Assembly (NCBI GenBank): GCA_016195965.1
Contig: JACPYR010000067.1
Span: 1-47,201, forward strand
DNA: 47,201 nt
Direction of reading: 5' to 3'
From: Nitrosomonadales bacterium
GTDB lineage: Bacteria > Pseudomonadota > Gammaproteobacteria > Burkholderiales > Gallionellaceae
This document shows, piece by piece, positions 13,144 through 24,667 of this stretch. Under the pieces are notes generated by a model. That model saw only the letters and a program-made list of their open reading frames with translations, was not told the origin of the DNA and made no database searches. The number at the start of each line of letters is the position of its first letter. Position 1 is the first letter of the stretch. Both the position numbers and the translations under genes were made by a program.

Positions 13144-15237
13144 GTGGCACGCAAAACTCCAATTCAACGCTATCGCAATATCGGCATCAGTGCGCACATT
13201 GATGCAGGCAAGACTACGACCACCGAGCGCATCCTGTTCTATACGGGTGTGAGCCATAAGATCGGCGAGGTGCATGATGGTGCGGCCACGATGGACTGGA
13301 TGGAGCAAGAGCAGGAGCGTGGCATCACCATCACCTCCGCTGCGACCACTTGTTTCTGGAAGGGTATGGACAACTCCTACCCCGAGCATCGCTTCAATAT
13401 CATCGATACACCGGGACACGTGGACTTCACCATCGAGGTTGAGCGTTCCATGCGCGTGCTGGACGGCGCCTGCATGGTTTACTGTGCGGTGGGTGGTGTA
13501 CAGCCTCAGTCCGAAACGGTGTGGCGTCAGGCAAACAAGTACAAGGTGCCGCGTTTGGCGTTCGTCAACAAGATGGACCGCACGGGTGCTAACTTCTTCA
13601 AGGTGGTCACGCAGATGCAGACCCGCCTGCGCGCCAATCCTGTTCCGCTGGTGATCCCCATCGGCGCCGAAGAGGGTTTTGTCGGTGTCGTCGATCTGAT
13701 CAAGATGAAGGCGATCATCTGGGACGAGGCTTCTCAGGGCATGAAATTCGAGTACAAAGAGATTCCGGCTGACCTGGTTGCGACTGCCAGTGAATGGCGC
13801 GCCAAGATGGTTGAAACGGCTGCTGAAGCATCTGAAGATATGATGAATCAGTACTTGGAAAACGGCGATCTTACTGAAGAGCAAATCATTCTGGGTATTC
13901 GTACCCGCACCATCGCCTGTGAAATTCAGCCGATGCTTTGCGGCTCAGCGTTCAAGAATAAGGGCGTGCAGCGGATGCTGGACGCGGTCATCATGTTCCT
14001 GCCGTCCCCGGTTGATATTCCGGATGTGACCGGCGAGACCGAGGCGGGCGAGCCGACCAGCCGCAAGGCGGATGACAGCGAGAGTTTTTCTGCGTTGGCA
14101 TTCAAGTTGATGACGGACCCGTTTGTCGGTCAGCTGACTTTCGTGCGAGTCTATTCCGGTGTGCTGAAGAAGGGCGATACCGTCTACAACCCGATCCGCG
14201 GCAAGAAGGAGCGTATCGGTCGTATCGTGCAGATGCACGCCAACGAGCGCCAGGAGGTGGAAGAAATTCTGGCTGGCGACATCGCCGCCTGTATCGGCCT
14301 GAAGGATGTGACTACCGGCGAATCGCTGTGCGATCCGAATAAGCCCATCATCCTCGAGCGCATGGTGTTCCCGGAGCAGGTTATTCACGTGGCGGTCGAG
14401 CCCAAGACCAAGGTTGATCAGGAAAAGATGGGTATCGCGCTGGGTCGTCTGGCTGCTGAAGATCCGTCGTTCCGTGTGCGTACCGACGAAGAATCCGGTC
14501 AGACTATCATGTCCGGTATGGGTGAGCTGCATCTGGAAATTCTGGTTGACCGCATGAAGCGCGAGTTCGGCGTGGAAGCGAACGTGGGTGCGCCGCAGGT
14601 GGCGTACCGCGAGGCGATCCGCAAGGCTGTTGAGGTTGAAGGCAAGTACGCCAAGCAAACCGGTGGTCGCGGTCAGTACGGTCACGTGTGGATCAAGATG
14701 GAGCCGAACGAGGCGGGCAAGGGTTTTGAGTTTGTCGATGCGATCAAGGGCGGCACGGTTCCCCGTGAATATATCCCGGCGGTAGAAAAAGGTTTGCGCG
14801 AGTCGTTGCCAAGTGGCGTGCTGGCTGGCTTCCCGGTGGTGGACGTCAAGGTCACATTGTTCGACGGTTCTTACCATGACGTGGACTCCAACGAAAACGC
14901 GTTCAAGATGGCGGCTTCTATGGCGTTCAAGGATGGCATGCGCAAGGCTAATCCGGTTTTGCTGGAGCCTATGATGTCGGTTGAGGTGGAAACTCCTGAA
15001 GACTATACCGGCACGGTGATGGGTGACTTGTCTTCCCGTCGCGGCATGGTGCAGGGGATGGATGACATGGCTGGTGGCGGTAAGTCCGTCAAGGCAGAGG
15101 TGCCTTTGTCCGAGATGTTTGGTTACTCCACCTCGCTGCGTTCCGCAACCCAGGGTCGTGCGACCTACACGATGGAATTCAAGCACTATTCCGAAGCGCC
15201 GAAGAACGTCGCTGAAGCGGTGATGAACAAGAAGTAA
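13144..15237 (+). CDS. fusA: Elongation factor G
   Basis: EF-G drives ribosome translocation and, with RRF, recycling. The product is 697 residues with a GTG start at 13144. The GTPase motifs are [10 protein letters not shown] (G1, 17-26), DTPGHVDF (G3) and NKMDR (G4). Effector motif [10 protein letters not shown] is the switch I region. Domains II-V follow, including [10 protein letters not shown] in domain IV. Length and motifs match the bacterial family. It lies between rpsG (27-base gap) and tuf. Confidence 0.98.
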   Translation: MARKTPIQRYRNIGISAHIDAGKTTTTERILFYTGVSHKIGEVHDGAATMDWMEQEQERGITITSAATTCFWKGMDNSYPEHRFNIIDTPGHVDFTIEVERSMRVLDGACMVYCAVGGVQPQSETVWRQANKYKVPRLAFVNKMDRTGANFFKVVTQMQTRLRANPVPLVIPIGAEEGFVGVVDLIKMKAIIWDEASQGMKFEYKEIPADLVATASEWRAKMVETAAEASEDMMNQYLENGDLTEEQIILGIRTRTIACEIQPMLCGSAFKNKGVQRMLDAVIMFLPSPVDIPDVTGETEAGEPTSRKADDSESFSALAFKLMTDPFVGQLTFVRVYSGVLKKGDTVYNPIRGKKERIGRIVQMHANERQEVEEILAGDIAACIGLKDVTTGESLCDPNKPIILERMVFPEQVIHVAVEPKTKVDQEKMGIALGRLAAEDPSFRVRTDEESGQTIMSGMGELHLEILVDRMKREFGVEANVGAPQVAYREAIRKAVEVEGKYAKQTGGRGQYGHVWIKMEPNEAGKGFEFVDAIKGGTVPREYIPAVEKGLRESLPSGVLAGFPVVDVKVTLFDGSYHDVDSNENAFKMAASMAFKDGMRKANPVLLEPMMSVEVETPEDYTGTVMGDLSSRRGMVQGMDDMAGGGKSVKAEVPLSEMFGYSTSLRSATQGRATYTMEFKHYSEAPKNVAEAVMNKK

Positions 15238-15277
15238 TTTTTTAGATTTAGTTTAGATAGATTGAGAGGCGATAATC

Positions 15278-16468
<1,191 letters not shown>

Positions 16469-16485
16469 GGATACAATGCGCGCCC

Positions 16486-16520
16486 TCGCGTGGGCTGGGT
16501 GCATTATCCGGGCCACGCGA
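16486..16520 (+). terminator. Stem-loop in the tuf-rpsJ gap (terminator/attenuator)
   Basis: TCGCGTGG (16486-16493) pairs perfectly with CCACGCGA (16513-16520) around a 19-base loop and is followed by TTTCGTTCTTT. It can end the tuf transcript or act as a leader hairpin for transcripts starting at the promoter just upstream. A second short hairpin, GCGGC/GCCGC, follows at about 16537-16549. Confidence 0.55.
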
Positions 16521-16568
16521 TTTCGTTCTTTAATTAGCGGCATTGCCGCGTAAATGCAAGAGAAGATT

Positions 16569-16880
16569 ATGCAAAGTCAAAAAATCCGCATTCGCCTCAA
16601 GGCGTTTGATTATCGCCTGATCGACCAGTCGGCTGCTCGTATTGTTGAAACGGCCAAGCGTACTGGCGCAGTGGTGAATGGCCCGGTGCCATTGCCAACC
16701 AAGATTGAGCGCTTCGACGTGTTGCGTTCCCCGCATGTGAACAAGACTTCGCGTGATCAATTTGAGATTCGTACTCATCTGCGTTTGATGGACATCGTGG
16801 ATCCGACCGATAAAACGGTGGATGCGCTGATGAAGTTGGACCTGCCGGCTGGCGTGGATGTGGAAATCAAGCTGCAGTAA
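16569..16880 (+). CDS. rpsJ: 30S ribosomal protein S10 (NusE)
   Basis: S10 is a 30S head protein and, as NusE, joins NusB and NusG in antitermination and transcription-translation coupling. The product is 103 residues, beginning [19 protein letters not shown], as in E. coli. ATG 16569 is preferred over in-frame ATG 16554 because it gives the family start and follows AAGAGAAG. It is the first gene of the S10 operon. Confidence 0.97.
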   Translation: MQSQKIRIRLKAFDYRLIDQSAARIVETAKRTGAVVNGPVPLPTKIERFDVLRSPHVNKTSRDQFEIRTHLRLMDIVDPTDKTVDALMKLDLPAGVDVEIKLQ

Positions 16881-16928
16881 ACGTTGTACCAAAAGGCATT
16901 GGGTTTAAGCCTGGTGCCAGATTAAATC

Positions 16929-16950
16929 GGCTGACCAATTGTAGTCAGCC
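16929..16950 (+). promoter_or_regulatory. Stem-loop between rpsJ and rplC
   Basis: GGCTGAC (16929-16935) pairs with GTCAGCC (16944-16950) around an 8-base loop in a 92-base gap. No U tract follows, so it is more likely an mRNA structure affecting rplC translation or processing than a terminator. The rplC ribosome-binding site AAGGAAA follows. Confidence 0.35.
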
Positions 16951-16972
16951 CCTTAAACAAAAGGAAATTATA

Positions 16973-17617
16973 ATGAGCTTAGGACTTGTCGGTCGCAAGA
17001 TTGGCATGACCCGCGTATTTACCGATGACGGTTCGTCGTTGCCGGTAACTGTGCTGGAAGTGTCCAATAATCGTGTTACTCAGGTTAAATCCGTAAACAC
17101 CGATGGCTACAGCGCTGTGCAATTGGCACACGGTGTGCGTCGTCCCGGTCGCGTCAGCAAGGCTGCCGCCGGACACTACGCCAAGGCGGGTGTGGAAGCG
17201 GGGAGTGCACTCAAGGAATTCACTGTATCCCCTGAACAACTGGCTGGCCTGCAAGCAGGTTCTGTGGTCAGTGTTGAAATATTTCAGGTGGGTCAACTGG
17301 TTGATGTGACTGGCGTAACCAAGGGTAAGGGTTATGCTGGTACCATCAAGCGCTATCATTTCAAATCGGGACGTGCGTCGCACGGTAACTCCAAGTCGCA
17401 CAATGTGCCGGGCTCCATCGGTATGGCGCAGGATCCGGGTCGTGTATTTCCGGGTAAGCGTATGACCGGTCATCTGGGTGATGTGCAGAGAACGGTGCAA
17501 AATTTACAGATCGTGCGTGTTGACGCTGCTCGGCAGTTGCTGTTGGTTAAAGGCGCTGTTCCCGGCGCAATCAACGGCAAGATCATCGTGCGTCCAGCAG
17601 TGAAGGCAGGTGTGTAA
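16973..17617 (+). CDS. rplC: 50S ribosomal protein L3
   Basis: L3 is an early 50S assembly protein near the peptidyl transferase centre. The 214-residue product starts [20 protein letters not shown]. It contains the conserved loop region [14 protein letters not shown] and the glycine/histidine-rich [15 protein letters not shown]. The stop overlaps the rplD start by one base (TAATG), so the two genes are coupled. Confidence 0.98.
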   Translation: MSLGLVGRKIGMTRVFTDDGSSLPVTVLEVSNNRVTQVKSVNTDGYSAVQLAHGVRRPGRVSKAAAGHYAKAGVEAGSALKEFTVSPEQLAGLQAGSVVSVEIFQVGQLVDVTGVTKGKGYAGTIKRYHFKSGRASHGNSKSHNVPGSIGMAQDPGRVFPGKRMTGHLGDVQRTVQNLQIVRVDAARQLLLVKGAVPGAINGKIIVRPAVKAGV

Positions 17618-18249
17618 TGGAACTTAAAGTTATAAACGATAAGGGTCAGCCGACCAAGAATTTGCAGGCTTCCGACGAGTTGTTTGGTCGCGAGTACAAC
17701 GAGGATCTGGTTCATCAACTGGTTACTGCCTATCAGGCAAATGCGCGCGCTGGCAACAGCAAGCAAAAAGGCCGCAGCGAAATCGCCAAGAGTACTCGCA
17801 AGCCGTTTGCGCAAAAAGGTACGGGCCGCGCTCGTGCCGGTATGGCTTCCAGCCCGTTGTGGCGTGGCGGCGGTAAGATTTTCCCGAATACCGGGATTGA
17901 AAACTACGCGCAAAAAGTTAACCGCAAGATGTATCGCGCGGGTTTCGCTTCCATTCTGTCGAAGCTGGTTAGCGAAAATCGCTTGATGGTTGTTGAAAAC
18001 CTGACGGTCGATTCGCCCAAGACCAAGATGCTAGCGGATAAAATCAAAGGTATGGGTGTGGACACCAATAAGTTCCGCCTGCTGATCATTACTGACAGCA
18101 TCGATGAGAATCTGTATCTGTCGTCGCGTAATCTGGCTAATGTGCTGGTGTTGGAGGCCGATCAGGCCGATCCGATCAGCCTGGTGCGTTTCCCCAATGT
18201 TCTGGTGACGCGCAATGCGGTGGCTAAAATTGAGGAGATGTTCGCATGA
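17617..18249 (+). CDS. rplD: 50S ribosomal protein L4
   Basis: L4 lines the exit tunnel and, in E. coli, represses the S10 operon by attenuation and translation control. The product is 210 residues. The tunnel loop region includes [15 protein letters not shown] and SSPLWRGGG (about 60-85), the part that shapes macrolide access. The gene overlaps rplC by one base and rplW by four bases (ATGA). Whether L4 autoregulation exists here cannot be told from the sequence. Confidence 0.98.
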   Translation: MELKVINDKGQPTKNLQASDELFGREYNEDLVHQLVTAYQANARAGNSKQKGRSEIAKSTRKPFAQKGTGRARAGMASSPLWRGGGKIFPNTGIENYAQKVNRKMYRAGFASILSKLVSENRLMVVENLTVDSPKTKMLADKIKGMGVDTNKFRLLIITDSIDENLYLSSRNLANVLVLEADQADPISLVRFPNVLVTRNAVAKIEEMFA

Positions 18250-18563
18250 GTACACAACAATTCAGCCAGGAACGTTTGATGAAGGTGTTGCTCGCTCCGC
18301 AAATTTCCGAAAAAGCAACCTATGTTGCCGAGAAGAATGAGCAGGTGATATTCCGTGTTGCAACTGACGCGACCAAGCCGGAGATCAAGGCAGCTGTGGA
18401 AATGATGTTCAAGGTGAGCGTCAATAGCGTGCAGGTTTCGTGTGTCAAGGGCAAGATCAAGCGCATGGGTCGCATCACGGGTCGTCGCAATGACTGGAAA
18501 AAAGCCTATGTGTGCCTGGCGCCGGGTCAGGAAATCAATTTTGCAGCAAGTGAGCAAGGGTAA
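18246..18563 (+). CDS. rplW: 50S ribosomal protein L23
   Basis: L23 sits at the tunnel exit and docks trigger factor and SRP. The 105-residue product contains [17 protein letters not shown] near the N terminus and the basic loop [20 protein letters not shown], typical of the family. It overlaps the end of rplD by four bases. rplB follows five bases after the stop. Confidence 0.97.
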   Translation: MSTQQFSQERLMKVLLAPQISEKATYVAEKNEQVIFRVATDATKPEIKAAVEMMFKVSVNSVQVSCVKGKIKRMGRITGRRNDWKKAYVCLAPGQEINFAASEQG

Positions 18564-18568
18564 TCATC

Positions 18569-19396
18569 ATGGCATTGATTAAACTAAAACCAACAACTCC
18601 GGGGCAGCGCGCGGTCGTGCGTGTTGTCAATCCCGATCTGCACAAAGGTAAGCCGGTAGCGGCTTTGCTGGAAAAGCAAGCCAAGACAGCGGGTCGTAAC
18701 AACAATGGTCATATCACTACCCGTCACAAGGGCGGCGGCCACAAACAGCACTACCGTCTGGTGGACTTCAAGCGCAACAAGGATGGAATTCCTGCGACCG
18801 TAGAGCGTCTGGAATATGATCCAAATCGTAGCGCCAATCTGGCATTGCTGTGCTACGCCGATGGCGAGCGCCGTTACATCATTGCGCCTAAGGGCGTTGC
18901 TGCCGGGGCAACCCTGGTGAGCGGTTCGGAGGCTCCAATCAAGCCGGGTAATGCGCTGCCGTTGCGCAACGTGCCTGTGGGTTCGACGATACATTGCATC
19001 GAAATGTTGCCGGGCAAGGGCGCGCAGCTGGCGCGTTCCGCTGGTACTTCGGTGCAACTGCTGGCTCGTGAGGGCAGTTACGCGCAATTGCGTCTGCGCT
19101 CCGGTGAGATTCGCAAGGTGCATATCGATTGCAAGGCGACACTGGGTGAGGTGGGCAATTCGGAGCATAGCCTGCGTTCTATCGGCAAGGCCGGCGCGAT
19201 GCGTTGGCGCGGTGTTCGCCCAACAGTGCGCGGTGTGGTAATGAACCCGGTCGATCACCCGCATGGCGGTGGTGAGGGTAAGACAGCTGCAGGCCGCCAT
19301 CCGGTCAGTCCGTGGGGTGTTCCAGCCAAGGGTTTCCGTACACGTCGCAACAAGCGCACTAGCGGCATGATCGTGCGTCGTCGCTTTCAGGTTTAA
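18569..19396 (+). CDS. rplB: 50S ribosomal protein L2
   Basis: L2 is one of the most conserved 50S proteins and is needed for subunit association and peptidyl transferase assembly. The 275-residue product contains [20 protein letters not shown] near residues 44-63 and the C-terminal signature [14 protein letters not shown]. The histidine in that motif (equivalent to H229 of E. coli) is retained. It sits between rplW and rpsS. Confidence 0.98.
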   Translation: MALIKLKPTTPGQRAVVRVVNPDLHKGKPVAALLEKQAKTAGRNNNGHITTRHKGGGHKQHYRLVDFKRNKDGIPATVERLEYDPNRSANLALLCYADGERRYIIAPKGVAAGATLVSGSEAPIKPGNALPLRNVPVGSTIHCIEMLPGKGAQLARSAGTSVQLLAREGSYAQLRLRSGEIRKVHIDCKATLGEVGNSEHSLRSIGKAGAMRWRGVRPTVRGVVMNPVDHPHGGGEGKTAAGRHPVSPWGVPAKGFRTRRNKRTSGMIVRRRFQV

Positions 19397-19409
19397 GGAG
19401 TAGATATAT

Positions 19410-19691
19410 ATGGCACGTTCGATTAAAAAAGGTCCATTTGTCGACACTCATTTGCTCAAGAAGATTGAGACGGTGCGTGCGACCAATGATAAACGTCCGG
19501 TGAAAACTTGGTCGCGCCGTTCCACGGTGTTGCCCGAGTTCGTCGGTTTGACAATTGCGGTGCACAACGGCAAGCAGCATATTCCGGTATACGTATCCGA
19601 GAATATGGTGGGCCACAAGTTGGGCGAGTTTTCCCTGACGCGCACCTTCAAAGGCCATGCTGCTGATAAAAAAGCAGCGGTCAAGAAATAA
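19410..19691 (+). CDS. rpsS: 30S ribosomal protein S19
   Basis: S19 binds 16S rRNA in the 30S head with S13 near the A-site finger bridge. The product is 93 residues, starting [18 protein letters not shown], with the conserved [20 protein letters not shown] stretch and the C-terminal signature [19 protein letters not shown] precedes the start. The rplV ribosome-binding site begins inside its stop codon. Confidence 0.98.
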   Translation: MARSIKKGPFVDTHLLKKIETVRATNDKRPVKTWSRRSTVLPEFVGLTIAVHNGKQHIPVYVSENMVGHKLGEFSLTRTFKGHAADKKAAVKK

Positions 19692-19700
19692 GGAGGCATG

Positions 19701-20033
19701 ATGATAACGACTACCGCAGTTGCAAAAAGGATACATCTCTCCGCGCAGAAGGGCCGTTTGGTGGCTGACCAGATTCGCGGTTTGCCGGTTGCGCAAGCGC
19801 TCAATATTTTGAATTTCAGCCCGAAGAAGGCCGCCGTCATTATCAAGAAGGCGCTCGAATCAGCGATTGCGAATGCTGAGCACAACGATGGCGCTGATAT
19901 CGATGAGCTGAAAGTAAAGACCATTTACGTTGACAAGGCGGCATCTGGCAGGGGCTTTATTGCCAAGGCCAAGGGGCAGGGCAATCGTCTTGAAAAGCAA
20001 ACTTGCCACATTACGATCAGCGTCGGGAACTAA
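19701..20033 (+). CDS. rplV: 50S ribosomal protein L22
   Basis: L22 lines the exit tunnel, and its beta hairpin is the site of erythromycin-resistance changes in other bacteria. The 110-residue product contains the [15 protein letters not shown] helix and the hairpin [19 protein letters not shown]. Two adjacent ATG codons exist at 19698 and 19701. AGGAGG at 19691-19696 is only one base from the first, so the second is chosen; the difference is a single methionine. Confidence 0.96.
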   Translation: MITTTAVAKRIHLSAQKGRLVADQIRGLPVAQALNILNFSPKKAAVIIKKALESAIANAEHNDGADIDELKVKTIYVDKAASGRGFIAKAKGQGNRLEKQTCHITISVGN

Positions 20034-20042
20034 GGGTAAATT

Positions 20043-20753
20043 ATGGGACAGAAAATTCATCCAACCGGTTTCCGGTTAAGTGTTCGCAAAAACTGGGATT
20101 CCAAATGGTTTGCCAATAGCCATAACTTTGCTGATTTGTTGCTCAAAGATATTGATGTTCGTGCTTATCTGAAAAAGAAGCTGGTTGCTGCAGGTGTATC
20201 GAAGATAGTCATCGAGCGTCCGGCAAAAAATGCCAAGGTGACGATATATACCGCGCGTCCAGGCATGGTGATCGGCAAGAAGGGCGAAGATATCGAAACG
20301 TTGCGTGCCGAGTTGCGTAAACGCATGGGCTTGCAGTCTGTCGACGTCGCAATCGAGGAAGTGCGCAAGCCTGAAATCGATGCGCAACTGATCGCCGAGA
20401 GCATTACCGCTCAGCTCGAAAAACGCATCATGTTCCGTCGTGCGATGAAGCGTGCGATGCAAAACGCGATGCGCCTCGGCGCGCAAGGCATCAAGATCAT
20501 GAGCTCGGGCCGTTTGAACGGTATCGAGATCGCGCGTACCGAATGGTATCGCGAAGGCCGTGTGCCGTTGCATACATTGCGTGCCGATATTGACTATGGC
20601 ACTGCCGAAGCAAAGACCACTTACGGAATTATTGGCGTAAAAGTTTGGGTATTCAAGGGTGATGTGTCGGATCAGGAGGTTGTAGCGCCTGCCGTTGCTG
20701 AACCGGAAAAGAAAGTAAGAAAGTCGGGAGTAAAGCATGCTACAGCCAGCTAG
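20043..20753 (+). CDS. rpsC: 30S ribosomal protein S3
   Basis: S3 forms part of the mRNA entry channel and helicase of the 30S subunit. The 236-residue product starts [20 protein letters not shown]. The KH RNA-binding motif is visible as [13 protein letters not shown] (about 77-89), and the C-terminal domain carries [16 protein letters not shown]. The 3' end overlaps rplP by 17 bases, more than is usual for this pair. Confidence 0.98.
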   Translation: MGQKIHPTGFRLSVRKNWDSKWFANSHNFADLLLKDIDVRAYLKKKLVAAGVSKIVIERPAKNAKVTIYTARPGMVIGKKGEDIETLRAELRKRMGLQSVDVAIEEVRKPEIDAQLIAESITAQLEKRIMFRRAMKRAMQNAMRLGAQGIKIMSSGRLNGIEIARTEWYREGRVPLHTLRADIDYGTAEAKTTYGIIGVKVWVFKGDVSDQEVVAPAVAEPEKKVRKSGVKHATAS

Positions 20754-21153
20754 AAGGAAATTCCGCAAGGAACAAAAGGGCCGGAACACTGGCATTGCCA
20801 CTCGCGGCAATAAAGTAAGTTTTGGCGAGTTCGGTTTGAAGGCGGTGGTGCGCGGTCGTTTGACGGCGCGTCAAATCGAGGCGGCCCGTCGTGCGATGAC
20901 CCGCCATATCAAGCGTGGTGGACGTATCTGGATACGTGTTTTCCCGGACAAGCCAATTTCCAAGAAGCCTGCAGAGGTTCGTATGGGAAATGGTAAGGGT
21001 AATCCCGAGTACTACGTTGCCGAGATTCAGCCCGGCAAGATGTTGTACGAGATGGATGGTGTGGACGAGGCGTTGGCGCGTGAAGCGTTTCGCCTGGCAT
21101 CGGCAAAGTTGCCTTTGGCCACCACTTTTGTGGTTAGACAGGTAGGGACATAA
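20737..21153 (+). CDS. rplP: 50S ribosomal protein L16
   Basis: L16 helps position A-site tRNA and is a late 50S assembly protein. The 138-residue product begins [20 protein letters not shown], matching the family start exactly, so the 17-base overlap with rpsC is real and not a wrong start. The signature [20 protein letters not shown] is present near residues 64-83. rpmC starts one base after the stop codon. Confidence 0.98.
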   Translation: MLQPARRKFRKEQKGRNTGIATRGNKVSFGEFGLKAVVRGRLTARQIEAARRAMTRHIKRGGRIWIRVFPDKPISKKPAEVRMGNGKGNPEYYVAEIQPGKMLYEMDGVDEALAREAFRLASAKLPLATTFVVRQVGT

Positions 21154-21154
21154 C

Positions 21155-21346
21155 ATGAAAGCCAGTGAACTTAAAGCGAAGTCTGTGGCGGATTTGCATA
21201 CCGAATTATTGTCTTTGACTAAAGCTCAGTTTGGTTTACGTATGCAAGTTGCGACTCAGCAAATGACCAATACCAGCGAAGTGCGTAAAGTGCGTCGCGA
21301 TATTGCTCGTGTTAAAACTGTGTTGACGCAGAAGGGTGCTAAATGA
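21155..21346 (+). CDS. rpmC: 50S ribosomal protein L29
   Basis: L29 lies beside L23 at the tunnel exit. The 63-residue, two-helix product starts [18 protein letters not shown] and ends with the conserved [15 protein letters not shown] helix. It overlaps rpsQ by four bases (ATGA). Length equals that of E. coli L29. Confidence 0.97.
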   Translation: MKASELKAKSVADLHTELLSLTKAQFGLRMQVATQQMTNTSEVRKVRRDIARVKTVLTQKGAK

Positions 21347-21630
21347 GCAATTTAAAAACAACAAGCGAATCCAAGCTGAAGCGTACCCTGACCGGTACCG
21401 TGACCAGCGACAAGATGGACAAGACCGTGACGGTTTTGGTCGAGCGCAAGGTCAAGCACCCTTTGTTGGGCAAGATCATTCGCGTTTCGAAAAAATACCA
21501 TGCGCATGATGAAGAAAATCAGTTTCATGTTGGTGATGTGGTGACGATAGAAGAGTGCCGCCCACTCGCTAAAACCAAGACTTGGCGCGTCGCAAAGTTG
21601 CTCGAAAAGGCGGCAGGTAATCAGTTGTAA
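21343..21630 (+). CDS. rpsQ: 30S ribosomal protein S17
   Basis: S17 is an early-binding 30S body protein of OB fold. The 95-residue product contains the signature [18 protein letters not shown] and [18 protein letters not shown]. It is about ten residues longer than the E. coli protein at its N terminus, as is common in betaproteobacteria. It ends the S10 operon; the spc promoter starts seven bases after the stop. Confidence 0.97.
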   Translation: MSNLKTTSESKLKRTLTGTVTSDKMDKTVTVLVERKVKHPLLGKIIRVSKKYHAHDEENQFHVGDVVTIEECRPLAKTKTWRVAKLLEKAAGNQL

Positions 21631-21636
21631 TTTTGC

Positions 21637-21664
21637 TTGCTTCTTTTTCAAAATAGCATATAAT
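21637..21664 (+). promoter_or_regulatory. Sigma70-type promoter for the spc operon
   Basis: TTGCTT (21637-21642), a 16-base spacer and a perfect TATAAT (21659-21664) lie just after rpsQ, exactly where the spc operon promoter lies in E. coli. The expected start near 21671 leaves an 86-base leader to rplN with at least one hairpin. Confidence 0.75.
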
Positions 21665-21680
21665 GCGCGGCTTCGTTTCA

Positions 21681-21715
21681 TCGCCGCTTGCGGCGACCTA
21701 ACCCTGACGGGTTCC
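21681..21715 (+). promoter_or_regulatory. Leader hairpins of the spc operon
   Basis: TCGCCGC (21681-21687) is complementary to GCGGCGA (21690-21696), and AACCC is complementary to GGGTT a few bases later (about 21700-21713). Both lie between the predicted spc transcription start and rplN. There is no U tract, so they are probably mRNA leader structures rather than terminators. Confidence 0.4.
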
Positions 21716-21756
21716 AAAACTGGCCGCTGTGGGCGGAAAAAGTTGGAGATTAAATA

Positions 21757-22125
21757 ATGATACAAATGCAGTCTGTTTTAGATGTGGCTGACAATACTGG
21801 TGCGCGTTCGGTGATGTGCATCAAGGTGTTGGGTGGTTCAAAGCGTCGGTATGCTTCCGTTGGTGATGTCATCAAGGTCAGCATCAGGGATGCGGCACCG
21901 CGTGGTCGCGTAAAGAAGGGTGAGGTATACAACGCCGTGGTGGTTCGCACTGCCAAGGGTGTTCGTCGCTCCGATGGTTCTCTGGTCAGGTTTGATGGCA
22001 ATGCTGCGGTGTTGCTCAATGCTAAGCTTGAGCCTATCGGCACACGTATCTTTGGGCCAGTCACGCGCGAGTTGCGTACCGAGAAGTTCATGAAGATCGT
22101 TTCGCTGGCACCAGAAGTGCTTTAA
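21757..22125 (+). CDS. rplN: 50S ribosomal protein L14
   Basis: L14 contacts the 30S subunit (bridge B8) and binds the silencing factor RsfS. The 122-residue product starts [20 protein letters not shown] and contains [20 protein letters not shown], the family signature region. It is the first gene of the spc operon, preceded by its own promoter. Confidence 0.98.
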   Translation: MIQMQSVLDVADNTGARSVMCIKVLGGSKRRYASVGDVIKVSIRDAAPRGRVKKGEVYNAVVVRTAKGVRRSDGSLVRFDGNAAVLLNAKLEPIGTRIFGPVTRELRTEKFMKIVSLAPEVL

Positions 22126-22152
22126 CGGCAATGGATCGAGTCGAGGAAAATC

Positions 22153-22467
22153 ATGCGCAAGATTAAGAGAAATGATGACGTTATCGTCATCACCGGCAAG
22201 GACAAGGGAAATCGTGGCAGTGTGCAGCAAGTGCTGGGCGAATTTTTGTTGGTGGCCGGGATCAACAAGGTCAAGAAGCATCAGAAGCCTAACCCGGTTA
22301 AGGGGTTGACGGGCGGGATCGTGGAGAAGGAGTTGCCGATTCATATTTCGAATGTGGCAATTTATAACGCGTCTGCCAAGAAGGCGGATCGTGTCGGTAT
22401 TAAAACGCTGGAGGATGGGCGCAAGGTGCGCGTATTCAAATCCAGCGGTGAAATGATTGACGCTTAA
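22153..22467 (+). CDS. rplX: 50S ribosomal protein L24
   Basis: L24 initiates 50S assembly at the 5' end of 23S rRNA. The 104-residue product starts [20 protein letters not shown], the KOW motif of the family. It is followed 12 bases later by rplE. In E. coli the S8 repressor binds at the rplX-rplE junction; I did not see an unambiguous S8 site here. Confidence 0.97.
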   Translation: MRKIKRNDDVIVITGKDKGNRGSVQQVLGEFLLVAGINKVKKHQKPNPVKGLTGGIVEKELPIHISNVAIYNASAKKADRVGIKTLEDGRKVRVFKSSGEMIDA

Positions 22468-22479
22468 GGGGTAATGGGC

Positions 22480-23019
22480 ATGGCTCGTTTGTATGGGTTC
22501 TATAAAGATAAGGTCGCCAAAGACCTGATGAAGCAGTTTGGCTACAAGTCCATCATGGAAGTGCCGCGCATCGAAAAAATCACCCTGAACATGGGTGTTG
22601 GTGAGGCGGTTGCCGACAAGAAGGTGATGGAGTTTGCGGTTGGCGATATGCAGAAGATTGCCGGGCAAAAGCCGGTAGTGACGATGTCTAAAAAGTCCAT
22701 TGCGGGCTTCAAGATTCGTGAGGGTTATCCGGTTGGTTGCAAGGTGACATTGCGCAAGGAGCGCATGTACGAATTTCTGGATCGTCTGATTACGGTAGCT
22801 ATCCCGCGCATTCGCGATTTTCGTGGGATTTCCGGCAAGTCATTTGACGGCCGTGGAAACTACAACATGGGCGTGAAAGAGCAGATCATTTTTCCGGAAA
22901 TCGAGTACGAAAAGATTGATGCGATCCGTGGTATGAATATCACTATAACGACTTCTGCGAAGACCGATGAGGAGGCGAAGGCGCTTCTGATGGCTTTCAA
23001 ACTCCCATTAAAGAAATGA
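22480..23019 (+). CDS. rplE: 50S ribosomal protein L5
   Basis: L5 binds 5S rRNA and contacts P-site tRNA. With start ATG 22480 the product is 179 residues, equal to E. coli L5, beginning [20 protein letters not shown]. An in-frame ATG at 22474 would add two residues and lie too near the AAGGGG ribosome-binding site (22466-22470). Conserved [19 protein letters not shown] and [17 protein letters not shown] are present. Confidence 0.96.
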   Translation: MARLYGFYKDKVAKDLMKQFGYKSIMEVPRIEKITLNMGVGEAVADKKVMEFAVGDMQKIAGQKPVVTMSKKSIAGFKIREGYPVGCKVTLRKERMYEFLDRLITVAIPRIRDFRGISGKSFDGRGNYNMGVKEQIIFPEIEYEKIDAIRGMNITITTSAKTDEEAKALLMAFKLPLKK

Positions 23020-23028
23020 GGACTACTA

Positions 23029-23334
23029 ATGGCTAAGATTGCAGTTATTAACCGTGACCAAAAGCGCCGTGAGATGGTGGCGAAGTTTGCGGCTAAGCGT
23101 GCGTTGTTGATGGCGACGATTTCGAATGTGAAGCTGAGCGAAGAAGAGCGTGCCGCTGCGCGCGTGAAATTACAGGCTTTGCCGCGCGATTCGAGTCCGG
23201 TTCGGTTGCGCAATCGTTGTGCGTTGACTGGTCGTCCAAGGGGTACGTTCAGGAAGTTTGGATTGGGGCGTATCAAGTTGCGTGAATTCGCGATGCGCGG
23301 TGAGATTCCTGGTATCGTCAAGGCTAGCTGGTAG
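23029..23334 (+). CDS. rpsN: 30S ribosomal protein S14 (zinc-free form)
   Basis: S14 is a late 30S head protein. The 101-residue length and the absence of the paired CxxC motifs identify the long, zinc-independent form. The signature [20 protein letters not shown] is present near residues 59-78. It is preceded by a GAGG-type ribosome-binding site and followed nine bases later by rpsH. Confidence 0.97.
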   Translation: MAKIAVINRDQKRREMVAKFAAKRALLMATISNVKLSEEERAAARVKLQALPRDSSPVRLRNRCALTGRPRGTFRKFGLGRIKLREFAMRGEIPGIVKASW

Positions 23335-23343
23335 GAGAAATAT

Positions 23344-23742
23344 ATGAGTATGAGTGATCCGATTTCCGACATGTTGACGCGCATTCGTAATGCGCAAATG
23401 GCGGAAAAAGTTACCGTTGCGATGCCGTCTTCCAAGTTGAAGGTGGCGATAGCTGTTGTATTGAAGGATGAGGGCTATGTTGATGGCTTTAATGTTGTTA
23501 AAGGCGATGGCGGAAAAGCTGTGCTGGAAATAGCCTTGAAGTATTACAGTGGCCGCCCGGTAATCGAAAAGATTCAGCGAGTAAGTCGCCCCGGGTTGCG
23601 TATCTACAAGGGTTCCGGTGACATTCCTAAGGTTATGAACGGCCTGGGTATCGCCATCGTGTCGACTTCCAAAGGTTTGATGACCGACCGCAAAGCGCGC
23701 GCCAATGGTATTGGCGGTGAAGTGCTGTGCGTAGTCGCGTAG
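23344..23742 (+). CDS. rpsH: 30S ribosomal protein S8
   Basis: S8 organises the 16S central domain and is the spc operon repressor in E. coli. The 132-residue product starts [18 protein letters not shown] and ends with the family signature [18 protein letters not shown] and GGEVLCVVA. Start 23344 is preferred over the internal ATG 23350 because the MSM-DPI start is the usual one and GGAGA lies upstream. Confidence 0.97.
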   Translation: MSMSDPISDMLTRIRNAQMAEKVTVAMPSSKLKVAIAVVLKDEGYVDGFNVVKGDGGKAVLEIALKYYSGRPVIEKIQRVSRPGLRIYKGSGDIPKVMNGLGIAIVSTSKGLMTDRKARANGIGGEVLCVVA

Positions 23743-23752
23743 CGAGGTAAGC

Positions 23753-24286
23753 ATGTCTAGAGTTGCTAAAAATCCTGTCGCGGTGCCCAGTGGTGTTGAA
23801 GTTGCGCTGGCGGCGAATGAAATTTCGGTGAAGGGCCCGCTGGGTACCTTGAAACAAGCTTTGTCCGGTGGCGTGGCTGTGGTGCGCGAAGGGGATCATT
23901 TGTTGTGTAAGGCGCAGAATGATTCTACTGAGGCTGATGCGATGTCCGGCACGATACGCGCTTTGCTGGCGAACATGGTGCATGGTGTGAGCAAAGGTTT
24001 TGAGCGCAAGCTGACTTTGGTTGGCGTGGGTTATCGTGCACAAGCTGCGGGCGATACCTTGAATTTGACGCTGGGTTACTCCCATCCGGTTTCTTACAAG
24101 ATGCCTGCCGGTGTAAAGGTTGAGACGCCGACGCAGACAGAGATCGTGTTGAAGGGTGCCAACAAGCAGCAAGTCGGCCAGGTCGCTGCTGAGATACGCG
24201 CGTTCCGCGAACCGGAGCCATATAAGGGCAAGGGTGTGCGTTACAGCGATGAAGTGGTGATCCTGAAAGAAACCAAGAAGAAATAA
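23753..24286 (+). CDS. rplF: 50S ribosomal protein L6
   Basis: L6 binds near the sarcin-ricin loop and is required for EF-G function. The 177-residue protein starts [17 protein letters not shown] and carries the C-terminal signature [17 protein letters not shown] (about 153-169). Two related halves typical of L6 are present. It sits between rpsH and rplR. Confidence 0.98.
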   Translation: MSRVAKNPVAVPSGVEVALAANEISVKGPLGTLKQALSGGVAVVREGDHLLCKAQNDSTEADAMSGTIRALLANMVHGVSKGFERKLTLVGVGYRAQAAGDTLNLTLGYSHPVSYKMPAGVKVETPTQTEIVLKGANKQQVGQVAAEIRAFREPEPYKGKGVRYSDEVVILKETKKK

Positions 24287-24297
24287 TTGAGGCGAAT

Positions 24298-24654
24298 ATG
24301 TTGATCAAAAAAGAAGCGCGTCAGCGCAGGGCACGCAAAACCCGTGCACGCATTGCTGAAAAAAAGTCGATCCGGTTGGCGATAAGTCGCACCAATCTGC
24401 ATATCTATGCCCAGGTGATCTCTGCTTGTGGCAGTAAAGTTTTGGCTAGTGCGTCCAGCGTTGAGGCGGATGTGCGCAAATCGTTGGCGAATGGCGGCAA
24501 CAAGGCTGCCGCAGCTGTGGTGGGCAAGCGTATCGCTGAAAAAGCAAAGAGCGCGGGTATTACTCAGGTGGCATTCGACCGTTCCGGTAACCGATATCAT
24601 GGTCGTGTCAAGGCGTTGGCTGAAGCTGCGCGTGAACATGGTCTGCAGTTTTAA
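24298..24654 (+). CDS. rplR: 50S ribosomal protein L18
   Basis: L18 binds 5S rRNA with L5 and L25. The 118-residue protein has the basic N terminus [13 protein letters not shown] and the conserved C-terminal segment [20 protein letters not shown]. It follows rplF by 11 bases with a TTGAGG-type ribosome-binding site. Confidence 0.97.
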   Translation: MLIKKEARQRRARKTRARIAEKKSIRLAISRTNLHIYAQVISACGSKVLASASSVEADVRKSLANGGNKAAAAVVGKRIAEKAKSAGITQVAFDRSGNRYHGRVKALAEAAREHGLQF

Positions 24655-24667
24655 TTGGAGTTGAGCG

